From Dyadobacter sp. MSC1_007 (GTDB lineage Bacteria; Bacteroidota; Bacteroidia; Cytophagales; Spirosomataceae), in assembly GCF_023667495.1 (NCBI RefSeq), contig NZ_JAMOZL010000005.1:463092-527091 (forward strand): DNA of 64,000 nucleotides. Reading direction: 5' to 3'. Made by a program: the position numbers and the translations under genes. Positions within the stretch are counted from its first letter, which is position 1; every line of letters starts with the position of its first letter. Positions 18,910 to 28,286 of the stretch are shown here, one piece after another. Under the pieces are notes generated by a model that made no database searches, was not told the origin of the DNA, and saw nothing but the letters and a program-made list of their open reading frames with translations.

Positions 18910-20316
18910 ATGATGGAGAAAAATTTCGGTGAAAGAAAGGATTATATGAAGGAGACGTTGCTCAGGTTTGAAAGAATGTTAAAAACCAGCGAGCCGGTAT
19001 TTTTTGATTTGGACACTTATGAAAAAGTAACAGTACACTACATTGAAAAAGGGGATTGGGAGAAGGCGTTCAAAGCCTGTGAGTTGGGACTGTCGGATTA
19101 TCCCTATTCGCTCGACCTGCTGCTGAGCATGGTGCAATTGCACGCCAACCGCGGAGAGCATGAGTTGGCGCTCGAAATATTGGAGCGCGCTTCACTTTTC
19201 CATCCGGGCGATATTGAAATATCCTTCATGCAGGTTGCGGTTTCCAACATGATGGGGGAATATGAAGAAGCCATTGAAATACTCGAAAACCTGCTGAACA
19301 GGGTTGAGGATAAAGATGAAATATACTTCCAGATAGGGCAGACCTATCAGAACTGGGGAAAATATGAAGAAGCGATCAAGTTCTATAAGCGTTCGCTTCG
19401 GAATAACCTCAATAACGAAAGCGCCCTTTATGAACTGGCGCATTGCCTCGACCTGGTAGGGCAGCTGGAAAGCCATCTGGGTTACTACAACGACCTGGTT
19501 GACCGAGACCCGTTTTCGCACCATGCATGGTATAATCTCGGAATCGCATTCAGCAAGCTCGAACGGCATGAAGATGCGGTGCATGCCTATGAATATGCTA
19601 CATTAATACACGACGACTTCGCTTCGGCATTTTTTCAACTAGGGCATTCATATATGGCTCTGGAAAAGTACGAAGATGCCAAAGCACAATTTTTTAAAGC
19701 CATAGAGCTGGAAGGCGAGCAGCCTGAAACTTGCTGCAATCTTGGGACTTGCTACGAGAAATTGGGGGAGTTCGAAACGGCGATCAAATATTACCGTCAG
19801 ACTGTGAAGCTGGATAGCCAGTGGGACGATGGCTGGTATGGTTTGGGGATTTGTTTCAGTGAATTAGGGCGTTGGTATGAGGCCGTCGGTTTTTTAAGAA
19901 AAGCAATCCAAATCACCGAACTAAATCCGGATTACTGGCTTGCATTGGCTGAAACGGAGTTCAAAGTAGGGAATGTAGTATCTGCCTTTGAAGCATTTGA
20001 AAAGGCTGCGGAAATAGAACCATCCAACCCGGATATCTGGCTGAAATGGTCGCATGTGCTTTTTGAGCAAGGTAATTATGCACGTGCATGTGACCTTTTA
20101 CAAGCAGCCATTGACGAAATGGCCGAGGAAGCTGATCTGTATTACAGAATGACCGTGTATCAGATTCACGGCGGGCAATATCGGGAAGCGTTGGTTAACC
20201 TGGAAATAGGCCTTACGCTGGACTATGATGCCCACGTACAATTGTTCGACTTTTTCCCTGATTTAGAAAAACAAAAAGCGCTCTACCGCATTATTGAGCA
20301 ATACAGAGAGAAATAA
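18910..20316 (+). CDS. Cytoplasmic tetratricopeptide repeat protein
   Basis: A 468-residue protein without a signal peptide, built from about ten consecutive TPR units (examples: EIYFQIGQTYQNWGKYEEAI, AWYNLGIAFSKLERHEDAVH, DIWLKWSHVLFEQGNYARA). The acidic, regularly spaced W/L/G/Y/A/F pattern of TPR helices is clear throughout. It is a protein-protein scaffold of unknown partners that I recall as widespread in Bacteroidota. It starts 76 bp after the SDR gene on the same strand and converges on the glycosyltransferase with a 7-bp gap. Confidence 0.8.
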   Translation: MMEKNFGERKDYMKETLLRFERMLKTSEPVFFDLDTYEKVTVHYIEKGDWEKAFKACELGLSDYPYSLDLLLSMVQLHANRGEHELALEILERASLFHPGDIEISFMQVAVSNMMGEYEEAIEILENLLNRVEDKDEIYFQIGQTYQNWGKYEEAIKFYKRSLRNNLNNESALYELAHCLDLVGQLESHLGYYNDLVDRDPFSHHAWYNLGIAFSKLERHEDAVHAYEYATLIHDDFASAFFQLGHSYMALEKYEDAKAQFFKAIELEGEQPETCCNLGTCYEKLGEFETAIKYYRQTVKLDSQWDDGWYGLGICFSELGRWYEAVGFLRKAIQITELNPDYWLALAETEFKVGNVVSAFEAFEKAAEIEPSNPDIWLKWSHVLFEQGNYARACDLLQAAIDEMAEEADLYYRMTVYQIHGGQYREALVNLEIGLTLDYDAHVQLFDFFPDLEKQKALYRIIEQYREK

Positions 20317-20323
20317 GAAAGGT

Positions 20324-21442
20324 TTAGATCAGACTTTTATATAGACCGGTGAGCTGGCTTGCAATGTGTTCTCCTCCAAATTGAAGCACATGCAATTTGC
20401 CAGCATCCGCCAGCGATCTTCGCAACGGAGCATCAGTGATCAGCTTATGGAGCTGCTGGCTGATGCTTTCTGTTTGATAGGGATCTGCATAGAATCCCCC
20501 AGGGCCGCCTGCTTCTTCCAGGCATGAACCTTTCGCTGCCAAAACCGGCGTTCCGCTGTGCAAAGCTTCCACGATAGGTATTCCGAAGCCTTCATAAATG
20601 GATATATAAGCAAAAACCGAAGCCTCTTGATAAAGGGCGGGTAAGTGCACCGTTGGCACATTTTGTAGCAACAGCACCTGCTTTTCAACACCCAATGCAG
20701 TGATTATTGCTTTAATTTTCTCGACATACGCAGTTGGTTTGCCAATGAGTACCAGCGTAAAGTCATGATTTTTTAAGGCAGCAAATGCTTCAACAAGCCG
20801 GTGCTGGTTTTTACGCTCTTCCAGAGTCCCGACACACAAAATGAATGGCCCGTTAATGCCATATGAGGCCCGGATATTCGTTTTTTCTTCCTGCGAAACA
20901 GCATTTTTAAATACCGGACTGCAGTCCTGATAAATCACCCGGATTTTGCTGTCGTCGACTTGATAAAGTTCGATAAGGTCCCGGCGCGTCTGGTCGCTGA
21001 CAGCCACCACAGAGTCGGCCCGCTCGCATGCGGAACGGAACTTATGCCTGTAAATAGCCCGATCGATTGGCTTGAAAAGATTTGGAAGCCGTTCAAAAAT
21101 AAGATCGTGGATCGTAACAACTGATCGGATATTTGCGCGCCTTAATCCTTGTGGTATTTCATTGCTAAGTCCATGAAAAACAGCAATATCCTCTTTTTGA
21201 AGCTGCTTCGTTATGCTGGCGTAACGCCAGTAAGCCGATAACTTTTTATCAATAAATTTCTCGGGATAGCGGATTGCCGTTTCTGGAAACTCCTGAAACA
21301 GGTTCTGGTTGTTTTTCGGCGTGAATGCAAGGTAGTCGTGGCCAGGTTCATGGGCCATTAACGCATTAAGCACGAAGCGGCTGTAATTTCCAAGACCTGT
21401 TTTATTGGCAAAAGCTCTTTTGGCATCAAATCCAATGCGCAT
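20324..21442 (-). CDS. Glycosyltransferase family 4 (GT-B)
   Basis: A 372-residue GT-B glycosyltransferase, started at ATG 21442 (MRIGFDAKRAFANKTGLGNY) because the family begins with this strand; the 18 codons upstream are not conserved-looking. The N-terminal acceptor domain has GLGNYSRF and VTIHDLIFERLP. The C-terminal nucleotide-sugar domain shows LCVGTLEERKNQ and YEGFGIPIVEALHSGTPVLA with the E-x7-E pair. Its likely role is transfer of a hexose in cell-surface polysaccharide synthesis. No polysaccharide cluster is adjacent. Confidence 0.88.
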   Translation of the reverse strand: MRIGFDAKRAFANKTGLGNYSRFVLNALMAHEPGHDYLAFTPKNNQNLFQEFPETAIRYPEKFIDKKLSAYWRYASITKQLQKEDIAVFHGLSNEIPQGLRRANIRSVVTIHDLIFERLPNLFKPIDRAIYRHKFRSACERADSVVAVSDQTRRDLIELYQVDDSKIRVIYQDCSPVFKNAVSQEEKTNIRASYGINGPFILCVGTLEERKNQHRLVEAFAALKNHDFTLVLIGKPTAYVEKIKAIITALGVEKQVLLLQNVPTVHLPALYQEASVFAYISIYEGFGIPIVEALHSGTPVLAAKGSCLEEAGGPGGFYADPYQTESISQQLHKLITDAPLRRSLADAGKLHVLQFGGEHIASQLTGLYKSLI

Positions 21443-21532
21443 AATGGGAGACTGCAAGGGTTTCCGGGCAAAAGTCCGTATTTTTGTGGATACCACCGAA
21501 AATTATTGGTGTGTATTTTGTGTTAAAAAGGA

Positions 21533-22825
21533 ATGAAGAGAAACAATGTCCGCAAACGGGGCAACCCGAAAGCATCCTCCCTTTCACTAACCGAAGAATA
21601 TCAGATACATACGCTTGCCAACGGGATCAGGATCGCACATAAGCAGGTCCCGTATACGCAAATAGCGCATTGCGGTATCATGCTTGATATCGGAAGCCGT
21701 GACGAAATGCCGCACCAGCAGGGCCTCGCCCATTTCTGGGAACATATGGCTTTCAAAGGAACGGAAAAACGCAGTTCCTATCATATTATCAACAGATTGG
21801 AGAATGTGGGCGGTGAGCTGAATGCTTATACGACCAAGGAAAAAATATGTTTTCACGCCTCTGTACTCGATGACCATTTTGAGAAAGCGATCGATTTGCT
21901 GGCTGATATTACGTTCCATTCAGTCTTTCCGGATAAGCAGATCGAGCGGGAAAGAAATGTGATCCTGGAAGAAATGTCGATGTACATCGATTCGCCAGAG
22001 GACGCCATTCAGGATGATTTTGACCAACTGGTATTTCCCGACCACGCCCTGGGCAATAACATATTGGGTACAGCCGAAACCGTCAATTCGTTTGGCAGGG
22101 AAGAACTTTACCAGTTTATAAACGACAATATCGATACCGAACGCATCGTCGTATCGTCGGTAAGCCGTTTGCCATTTTCAAAGGTAGTCAGGACTGCCGA
22201 AAAATACCTGGCCGATATTCCCCATCGGAAAACGACGCGGGTACGCCAGGCTCCGACCGTGTACACGCCTGTGAACCAGGAGCGTGTGCGGCCGATCCAG
22301 CAGGCACAATGCGCAATGGGCCAACCCGCTTTTTCACTGGTTGACGACCGTCGATTGCCTTTTTTCATGCTTGTTAACTTGCTGGGAGGGCCTGGGATGA
22401 ATTCAAGGTTTAATCTTTCACTTCGCGAAAAATACGGGTTTGTTTATTCCATCGAAGCCAATTATACGCCATACCTGGATACCGGTTTTATGGGTGTATT
22501 TTTCGGTACTGAGCAAAAACAGCTTAATAAGAGCATTGCTTTGATCCACAAAGAGTTGAAGCGCGTTAGGGAAGTGCCGCTTTCCGTTTTACAGCTGCAT
22601 CAGACGAAAGTTCAGCTCATGGGACAACTGGCGATGTCAGAAGAAAGCAATATGAGTTTTATGCTGATGATGGCCAAAAGCCTGCTGGATACAGGTAAAG
22701 TGGATTCGCTGCCTGAAATTTTTACAGAAATCGAGCAGATTAGTGCTTTGCAGTTGCAGGAAATCGCACAGGAGATGTTTAATGAACAGAATTTCAGCTA
22801 CCTGACTTTCCTGCCTGAGGAATAG
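21533..22825 (+). CDS. M16-family zinc peptidase (insulinase-like)
   Basis: A 430-residue M16 metallopeptidase with the inverted zinc motif H-x-x-E-H intact (His67, Glu70, His71 in AHFWEHMAFKGT) and the distal Glu in RERNVILEEMSMY. The C-terminal half carries the R/Y substrate-clasp segment (SLREKYGFVYSIEANY), so a single chain has both M16 halves. There is no signal peptide, so a cytoplasmic location is likely. The basic N-terminus (MKRNNVRKRGNPK) precedes the fold. It converges on a second M16 gene 15 bp away; in other bacteria such pairs can heterodimerise, but here both have active motifs. Confidence 0.9.
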   Translation: MKRNNVRKRGNPKASSLSLTEEYQIHTLANGIRIAHKQVPYTQIAHCGIMLDIGSRDEMPHQQGLAHFWEHMAFKGTEKRSSYHIINRLENVGGELNAYTTKEKICFHASVLDDHFEKAIDLLADITFHSVFPDKQIERERNVILEEMSMYIDSPEDAIQDDFDQLVFPDHALGNNILGTAETVNSFGREELYQFINDNIDTERIVVSSVSRLPFSKVVRTAEKYLADIPHRKTTRVRQAPTVYTPVNQERVRPIQQAQCAMGQPAFSLVDDRRLPFFMLVNLLGGPGMNSRFNLSLREKYGFVYSIEANYTPYLDTGFMGVFFGTEQKQLNKSIALIHKELKRVREVPLSVLQLHQTKVQLMGQLAMSEESNMSFMLMMAKSLLDTGKVDSLPEIFTEIEQISALQLQEIAQEMFNEQNFSYLTFLPEE

Positions 22826-22840
22826 CCAGGTAGCAAATGC

Positions 22841-24082
22841 CTATTTCGCCTCGGCGCGGTAATACAGCGTCGAGGAATTCTCTGGTTTTAGAATATTTTG
22901 AGCGGCTGTGTGGATGTCTTGTGGCGTCAGGTTACGGATAATCTCCGCGTCGCTATTCGCCCAATCCACATTGCCTGCATTAGCGGCAAAAGCAAGGTTC
23001 ATAGCGCGGTTCAACAACTCTACTTCCGAAAATGCCAGTGACGCTTCTGATTGGTTTTTTACTTTATCCACCTCCTCATCACTTGCCCCCGTTTCGGATA
23101 TTTCGTGCAAAATCGCGGAGACTGCTTCATCGGCATCTTCCAGTCTGACACCCGGATTGAGATTTCCTCTGATCAACAACAGGCCAGGATCGAGGGACGA
23201 AGTTACGCTGGCACTAATGCTGTTGAAAAGCGCGCGTTCCTTCAAGAGCTTCTGATACAAACGCGATGATTTTCCCCTTCCGAGAATGTCGCCCAGCAGA
23301 TCCGCGGCATAAAAACCCTCTTCATAACGTCCGGGCATATGAAATGTCTTGATTAGTGAATCAAGCGGCACGGAAGCCGACGTTTCGAGCTGGCGGGCTT
23401 CGGTTTGCACTGGTTCTTTGGGGATGTCGCGAATATAGGCAGACCCGGCCGGAATGCTTCCAAACCATTTTTCGGCTAGCTCCACAACTTTTTCGAATGT
23501 TACAGCACCGCCTACCACCATAACCGCATTGTTTGGCCTGTAAAACCGGAAGAAAAAGTCCTGGACATCGTCCATTGTGGCCCGCTCGATATGGCCAATG
23601 TCTTTGCCGATCGTTGCCCAACGATAAGGATGTTCTTTGTAGGCCAATGGCCTTAATTTGAGCCACATATCGCCGTAAGGCTGGTTGAGGTATCGTTGCT
23701 TGAATTCCTCGATGACCACTTTGCGCTGCACTTCCAGCACATTCGGATCAAATGAAAGACTTAGCATTCGGTCCGATTCCAGCCAGAATGCGGTTTCGAT
23801 ATTGTCCGCGGGTAACGTAATGTAGTAGTTGGTGATGTCGGGAGACGTAAATGCATTGTTTTCGCCACCCACATTTTGGACCGGAATGTCATAGCTCGGA
23901 ATGTGCTTCGAGCCGCCAAACATCAAATGTTCAAATAAATGCGCAAATCCTGTCCTTTCCTCATCTTCATCCCGTGAACCGACGTTGTAAAGTATGTTGA
24001 CCGCAGCCATGGGTGTCGAAAAATCCTCGTGGACAAATACTTGAAGCCCATTCCCCAATGTAAACTGCTTATAGCGAATCAT
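22841..24082 (-). CDS. M16-family zinc peptidase (insulinase-like)
   Basis: A 413-residue M16 peptidase with H-x-x-E-H at His48/Glu51/His52 (AHLFEHLMFGGSKH) and the third zinc ligand in EVQRKVVIEEFKQR. Family-typical NAVMVVGG and the C-terminal LYQKLLKERALFNSISA clasp are present. There is no signal peptide. It resembles the converging neighbour in fold but is clearly not a recent duplicate. Both are proteolytically competent by motif. Confidence 0.9.
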   Translation of the reverse strand: MIRYKQFTLGNGLQVFVHEDFSTPMAAVNILYNVGSRDEDEERTGFAHLFEHLMFGGSKHIPSYDIPVQNVGGENNAFTSPDITNYYITLPADNIETAFWLESDRMLSLSFDPNVLEVQRKVVIEEFKQRYLNQPYGDMWLKLRPLAYKEHPYRWATIGKDIGHIERATMDDVQDFFFRFYRPNNAVMVVGGAVTFEKVVELAEKWFGSIPAGSAYIRDIPKEPVQTEARQLETSASVPLDSLIKTFHMPGRYEEGFYAADLLGDILGRGKSSRLYQKLLKERALFNSISASVTSSLDPGLLLIRGNLNPGVRLEDADEAVSAILHEISETGASDEEVDKVKNQSEASLAFSEVELLNRAMNLAFAANAGNVDWANSDAEIIRNLTPQDIHTAAQNILKPENSSTLYYRAEAK

Positions 24083-24226
24083 ATGATCAAAAAAGTGATT
24101 GAATGTTGATTGTTTTGGCCAAAATAAAACCGGCCCCAGAAACCCAGTTGCTCAATTATGGGTTATAAACAAAGCTACTGTTCAGTTGGGATACCACCAA
24201 ACCATTTTGAGTTAATAGTGAAAGCC

Positions 24227-25345
24227 ATGCAAATTACGCTTCGATTCCTGTCTGTACTGACCTTCCTTACACTTCTTTACACTCCTTCCCGCGCACAGTT
24301 ACTCAATGATCCGGCGTCGCTGAAAAACATCCAGCATGGTCTGGACAAGATTTACAATTACGAGTTTGACGACGCCGCAACGATCATCGACCAGGTAGAA
24401 AAGAAATACCCGAACCACCCGGTCACGTATATTTTGGACTCGTTTGTGCTGTATTGGAAATACCTTCCTATCAAAGACAATCCAGTCAAGTCAAAAGAGT
24501 ATATCCAAAAGCTCGATCAATGCCTGAATGCCATTAATAGAAAATATGGAAAGAATAGCCTCGACCCCGAGGCTGTCTTTTATACGATGGTTGCCAGAGG
24601 TTATATGGCCATGATGTATAACTATCAGGGCGAAATGATGAATGCGGCCGGAGAAGGGAAAAAGGCCTATAATGCATTCGTGGAGGGTTTTAAACTGATA
24701 AATAAAAACCCGGAGTTCTATTTTACTTCCGGGATGTACAATTATTATGTGGAAGTTTACCCGGAAGAACATCCGATCGTGAAGCCGTTGCTGGTGTTTT
24801 TCAAAAACGGAGATAAGGCGTTGGGCTTGAAGCAAATAGATACGGCAACAAAGGTAGGGACGATCACGCGGGCGGAATCCTGTTACTATATCTCTCATAT
24901 TTATCTCAAATATGAAATGAAACCGGAAAAGGCGGTTTTTTATATGGAGAAGCTGGTTAATCTTTATCCAAGAAATCCTATCTATCTGATGAAGCATCTG
25001 GAAGCCCAGTTGCTTTCAGGAAAGTATGATCAGGCAGGAGAGGGCGTTCAGTTACTTAGGAAAAACACCAGCGGTTTTTATCCCGCAGCGTGGCGGACAT
25101 TTCAGGGGATTTTGGAGGAAAAAAGCTTGAAAAATGACGCAGCGGCCCAAAAAGAATATCTCCTGGCATTGAAAACGCCGCACGACGCTCAGTATACCAA
25201 AGAATATCATGCATTGGCATATGCCGGTCTCGCACGAATTGCTGCACGTTCCGGGAACAAGGCCAGAGCAAAAGACTATTATAAAAAATGCCTTGACAAA
25301 GCTGAATACCGGTCGGTAATCAGAGAAGCCAAGGCATTTAAATAA
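24227..25345 (+). CDS. Exported TPR-like protein
   Basis: A 372-residue protein with the start at ATG 24227 (MQITLRFLSVLTFLTLLYTPSRAQ), which yields a clean signal peptide; the longer frame upstream lacks one. The mature part is helical with TPR-like units (NYEFDDAATIIDQVEKKYP; AESCYYISHIYLKYEMKPEKA; LAYAGLARIAARSGNKARAKDYYKKCL). It probably acts in the periplasm as a scaffold. I do not recognise a more precise family. It converges on the amidohydrolase gene. Confidence 0.7.
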   Translation: MQITLRFLSVLTFLTLLYTPSRAQLLNDPASLKNIQHGLDKIYNYEFDDAATIIDQVEKKYPNHPVTYILDSFVLYWKYLPIKDNPVKSKEYIQKLDQCLNAINRKYGKNSLDPEAVFYTMVARGYMAMMYNYQGEMMNAAGEGKKAYNAFVEGFKLINKNPEFYFTSGMYNYYVEVYPEEHPIVKPLLVFFKNGDKALGLKQIDTATKVGTITRAESCYYISHIYLKYEMKPEKAVFYMEKLVNLYPRNPIYLMKHLEAQLLSGKYDQAGEGVQLLRKNTSGFYPAAWRTFQGILEEKSLKNDAAAQKEYLLALKTPHDAQYTKEYHALAYAGLARIAARSGNKARAKDYYKKCLDKAEYRSVIREAKAFK

Positions 25346-25356
25346 GCGGCAGTGTT

Positions 25357-26490
25357 TTATTTTGGAAAAAGGCTCTTATCCAGTCCGGGTATAATTCTTA
25401 GCGCGTTTTTATAGTAAAGCTTTTTGAGCACCTCATCCGACAAACCCATCCCGTACATCCGCCAGAATGCGTGGTATTTTTTATGATAAGGGAAATACTC
25501 GTCTTCGGTTTCCAGCACGCGGAAATAGGTCGCATATTCGGCAGGCACCCAGCTGTCTTTCCCAAATAGGACCCTGTCCTGGTATTTGTCAAAGAACTTT
25601 TTAGCAGTTCTCGGTTGTCTGCCCAGTTCTGCGATTACGGCGCCTATTTCGACATACATATTAGGGAACACGACCATCAGACTATCCAATTTTTTCAGAT
25701 TGTTGGGGTACCAACCCATATGCGCATTGATGAATGTCGTTTTCGGGTTGGCACCGAAAATATGGTGTTGCTCTGCGATCAATGAATCAAAAGGAATGGG
25801 GTCATTTGCACCTCTGCGGCGTCCCGGGTGTGTTTTTAGTTCGAGCCAGCGCTCGTTGTAACGGTCCATCGGGTCCCAGAACGACGGTACATCTGCTGTG
25901 TGGATTAAAACCGGAATGCCCAACTCCCCACATTTCTGCCAAACGGGCTGTAATCTTGGGTCGCTAACCGGTACCCGGTTTCCTTTGTCGTCCTTAATTC
26001 CGCTGAACCCGAGGCTTTTATATATTTTCAAGCCTTTTGCGCCCATTTTCACATCGTCTTCCAGCTGTTTGACCGCTTTGGCGCTCCAATCTTTTTCCCC
26101 AAAACCCTTGAATTGCAAGTTTGTGAACACCGCAATGCGCTTCGGTTCGTTCTTAGCCACGTTGTCAAGAGAACCTTTCAAAGTAGCCGTACCATCGGCC
26201 CACTCCTGTGACCATCCCCGTCCGCTGAGGTTGACCATAATACCCATATTAAGCGCGTCCATATCTTTTACCAACGCTTTCAGATCCTGGTTGGCCATTT
26301 GATATTGATGATTATGGACGTCGATGAAAGGGAATTTGGCTTTTTTCAGCGGGTGTTCCGCAACTTTTAGTGTTGAAATCGGATCATATTCTTCGAATCC
26401 TAGCGGTTGGGTGATTTGCGAAGGTTCCTGAGCGCAGGCATAAAAACTGGTGCCAATTGAGAACGAGAGGAGCAGTAGTAATTTTTTCAT
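25357..26490 (-). CDS. Exported amidohydrolase-family (TIM-barrel) metal-dependent hydrolase
   Basis: A 377-residue protein started at ATG 26490 (MKKLLLLLSFSIGTSFYACAQ), a signal peptide or possibly lipoprotein signal (Cys in SFYACAQ). The first metal pair is FIDVHNHQYQ (H-x-H), followed by KGLKIYKSLGF, the metal His in VLIHTAD, FINAHMGWYP and the late Asp in RVLFGKDSWVP. This matches the amidohydrolase_2 group (ACMSD/TIM-metal hydrolases). The substrate is unknown. It starts 32 bp after ispF on the same strand, downstream of the coiled-coil gene, so the three may form an operon although the functions do not obviously connect. Confidence 0.8.
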   Translation of the reverse strand: MKKLLLLLSFSIGTSFYACAQEPSQITQPLGFEEYDPISTLKVAEHPLKKAKFPFIDVHNHQYQMANQDLKALVKDMDALNMGIMVNLSGRGWSQEWADGTATLKGSLDNVAKNEPKRIAVFTNLQFKGFGEKDWSAKAVKQLEDDVKMGAKGLKIYKSLGFSGIKDDKGNRVPVSDPRLQPVWQKCGELGIPVLIHTADVPSFWDPMDRYNERWLELKTHPGRRRGANDPIPFDSLIAEQHHIFGANPKTTFINAHMGWYPNNLKKLDSLMVVFPNMYVEIGAVIAELGRQPRTAKKFFDKYQDRVLFGKDSWVPAEYATYFRVLETEDEYFPYHKKYHAFWRMYGMGLSDEVLKKLYYKNALRIIPGLDKSLFPK

Positions 26491-26522
26491 GTAAGGTTCA
26501 GGAGTTTTCCGGATCGTTGGTT

Positions 26523-27026
26523 TTAGTGAAGGCCGGGCAATCCGGCAGGTTTGTAAATTAAAGCCACACAATGCGCTGCAATACCCTCTTCCCGTCCTAC
26601 AAATCCCAAATGTTCCGATGTAGTGGCTTTAATGGCTATATCCTCTTCGGGGATTTGGGTTACTCCCGCGAGACAAGTTTTCATGGCCGGGATATGTGGG
26701 TTTAGCTTAGGGTTTTGTAACACGACAGTCACGTCCACGTTGCCCACTTCATAACCTTTTTCGCGGATCATTTCCATTACTTTGGCAAGAAGCAGTTTGC
26801 TGTCGACGCCCTTCCATTGCGGGTCTTTGTCAGAAAAATGGTAACCGATATTGCGCATATTGGCCGCGCCCAGGAGCGCGTCGCACATGACATGGCATAC
26901 TACATCTGCATCGGAATGTCCTTTGGCGCCATGTGTATGCGGGATTAAAATGCCTCCCAGCCAGAAGGGCCGGTCTTCTACTAACTGATGAACATCGTAG
27001 CCCTGGCCTACGCGGAATGGGAACAT
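26523..27026 (-). CDS. ispF: 2-C-methyl-D-erythritol 2,4-cyclodiphosphate synthase
   Basis: MEP-pathway enzyme that cyclises CDP-ME 2-phosphate. The 167-residue product has the zinc-binding GYDVHQL (Asp/His) at the N-terminus and HSDADVVCHVMCDALLGAA, plus the KATTSEHLGFVGR C-terminal signature. The length is normal. It lies 24 bp after the coiled-coil repeat gene. Confidence 0.96.
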   Translation of the reverse strand: MFPFRVGQGYDVHQLVEDRPFWLGGILIPHTHGAKGHSDADVVCHVMCDALLGAANMRNIGYHFSDKDPQWKGVDSKLLLAKVMEMIREKGYEVGNVDVTVVLQNPKLNPHIPAMKTCLAGVTQIPEEDIAIKATTSEHLGFVGREEGIAAHCVALIYKPAGLPGLH

Positions 27027-27050
27027 ATAATGCTGGAAACTAATAAATAA

Positions 27051-27530
27051 TTAAGACTTAGGATTGTCAGGCTGGTCGCTGTCTTTGCGCTTTTCAAGAT
27101 TATCCAGGCGCTTGTCGATATCATCGAACCGCGCGTCGGATTTGTTAAATCTGTCCGCCATGAAATCGAATAACTTGATAAGGTCATCGTTGGTGGCTAA
27201 CGATTCCAGGTCGTGTTTGGTGGCTAAGGACTCTAGATCATCTTTGGTGGCAAACAACGCCAGATCGTCTTTGGTGACCATTGTCTCGAGGATGATTCTG
27301 TTTGTAGTTGAAATGTCGCGCATGGCGTCCTCTACCAGTGTCTGCCGGTCATTCAACTGAAACATGTGTTTGGCCAATTCTCGCATGGTTTCCTCTAAGG
27401 AATCCATGCGGCCAATTGTCTGGGATTGTCCCTTACGCAACTTTGTGAGCTCGGCGTCTACGTGGTCGAGACGGATAAGGATTTCGGCTAACATCTCTTC
27501 GAGATTACTGATTCTTTCGCTGTCTTTCAT
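27051..27530 (-). CDS. Coiled-coil protein with nine-residue tandem repeats
   Basis: A 159-residue, almost wholly helical and charged protein, started at ATG 27530 (MKDSERISNLEEMLAEI). Heptad-like Leu/Ile spacing runs from residue 8 to about 80. Residues 86-121 are four nine-residue repeats of the form TKDDLxxLA (TKDDLALFA, TKDDLESLA, TKHDLESLA, TNDDLIKLF), followed by FNKSDARFDDIDKRLDNLEKR. This style is seen in surface-anchored and DUF1640-like coiled coils, but I do not recognise the family. No membrane helix in the chosen start; the longer frame upstream adds a short hydrophobic segment and cannot be ruled out. Confidence 0.6.
   Translation of the reverse strand: MKDSERISNLEEMLAEILIRLDHVDAELTKLRKGQSQTIGRMDSLEETMRELAKHMFQLNDRQTLVEDAMRDISTTNRIILETMVTKDDLALFATKDDLESLATKHDLESLATNDDLIKLFDFMADRFNKSDARFDDIDKRLDNLEKRKDSDQPDNPKS
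27168..27275 (-). repeat. Four 27-bp coding tandem repeats
   Basis: Four imperfect 27-nt units encode the TKDDLxxLA repeats of the coiled-coil protein. The frame is kept, so copy number could vary without disrupting the gene. Confidence 0.75.
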
Positions 27531-27651
27531 AAAAAGATAGGTAAACAAATATAACAATTCTTTCTTACCTATACGGAAGAACAGCATGTTGGTAACGCAT
27601 CTTTATCACTAGAATTTTCCTGCGGTAAAAACTGAGAGGGAAGTTGCGTTT

Positions 27652-27688
27652 TTTGTTCTTTCCGGCAACTTTTTACTGATTAGCTTTG
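27652..27688 (+). promoter_or_regulatory. Putative Bacteroidota-type promoter of dps
   Basis: A perfect TAGCTTTG -7 box (27681-27688) with TTTG upstream (27652-27655); the 25-bp spacing is a little long. It predicts a leader of about 45 nt that contains the purine-rich TAGGAGAG segment. Confidence 0.45.
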
Positions 27689-27740
27689 GTTACGTATAGG
27701 AGAGCAAATACAATCAATACTATCAAACACTTGAAGTCGC

Positions 27741-28211
27741 ATGAAAACAAACATCGGAATTTCAGATGAGCATACCCAGGCGGTCGCTTACCAGTTGAAC
27801 AAGCTGCTTGCTAACGAATTCGTATTGTACACAAAGACACGTAATTACCACTGGAACATCGGAGGCATGAATTTCTTCGAGCTACACAAGCTTTTCGAAG
27901 GACAATATGAGCAGTTGCAGGAAATTATGGATGAAATCGCCGAGCGTATCCGTGCGATCGGTCACTATTCCGAAGCCCGGCTCGTCGATATCCTGAAATT
28001 AACCGATCTGCTGGAACCGGAGTATACCACGGAGGAGAAAGTCCAGCTGAAAAATCTGCTCGACGATCACGAAACGATTATCCGCATTCTCCGCAATCTG
28101 ATCACCGAATTTGCAGATACTTACAAAGACCTTGGGTCAAGTGATTATGTAACAGGTTTGTTGCGCGAGCACGAGAAAATGGCTTGGATGCTGCGTGCAT
28201 TCCTGAAATAG
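27741..28211 (+). CDS. dps: Dps-family ferritin-like DNA-protecting protein
   Basis: A 156-residue miniferritin. The intersubunit ferroxidase ligands are visible in TRNYHWNIGGMNFFELHKLFEGQYEQLQEIMDEIAERI: His of YHWN, then the D/E of the E-x3-D-E-x2-E stretch. Dps dodecamers oxidise Fe(II) with peroxide and shield DNA in stress. The N-terminus is short (about 10 residues), without a long Lys-rich tail. It has its own promoter and a bidirectional terminator downstream. Confidence 0.93.
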   Translation: MKTNIGISDEHTQAVAYQLNKLLANEFVLYTKTRNYHWNIGGMNFFELHKLFEGQYEQLQEIMDEIAERIRAIGHYSEARLVDILKLTDLLEPEYTTEEKVQLKNLLDDHETIIRILRNLITEFADTYKDLGSSDYVTGLLREHEKMAWMLRAFLK

Positions 28212-28231
28212 AAAATTGTTTCTCATCCATA

Positions 28232-28267
28232 AAAAAGCCGGAAGAATCGACGATTCACCGGCTTTTT
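28232..28267. terminator. Bidirectional terminator between dps and the anti-sigma gene
   Basis: AAAAAGCCGG (28232-28241) and CCGGCTTTTT (28258-28267), with a secondary GAATCG/CGATTC pairing inside the loop. T-runs exist in both directions. Confidence 0.85.
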
Positions 28268-28286
28268 GTGTGTACAGGTAAGGATC

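Noticed and set aside
21533..24082. M16 pair considered as an active/inactive heterodimer
   Set aside because: Both chains keep H-x-x-E-H and the distal Glu, so neither is an obvious inactive subunit.
27168..27275. Repeats considered as a CRISPR-like array
   Set aside because: Units are contiguous, in frame and coding; no spacers or cas genes.
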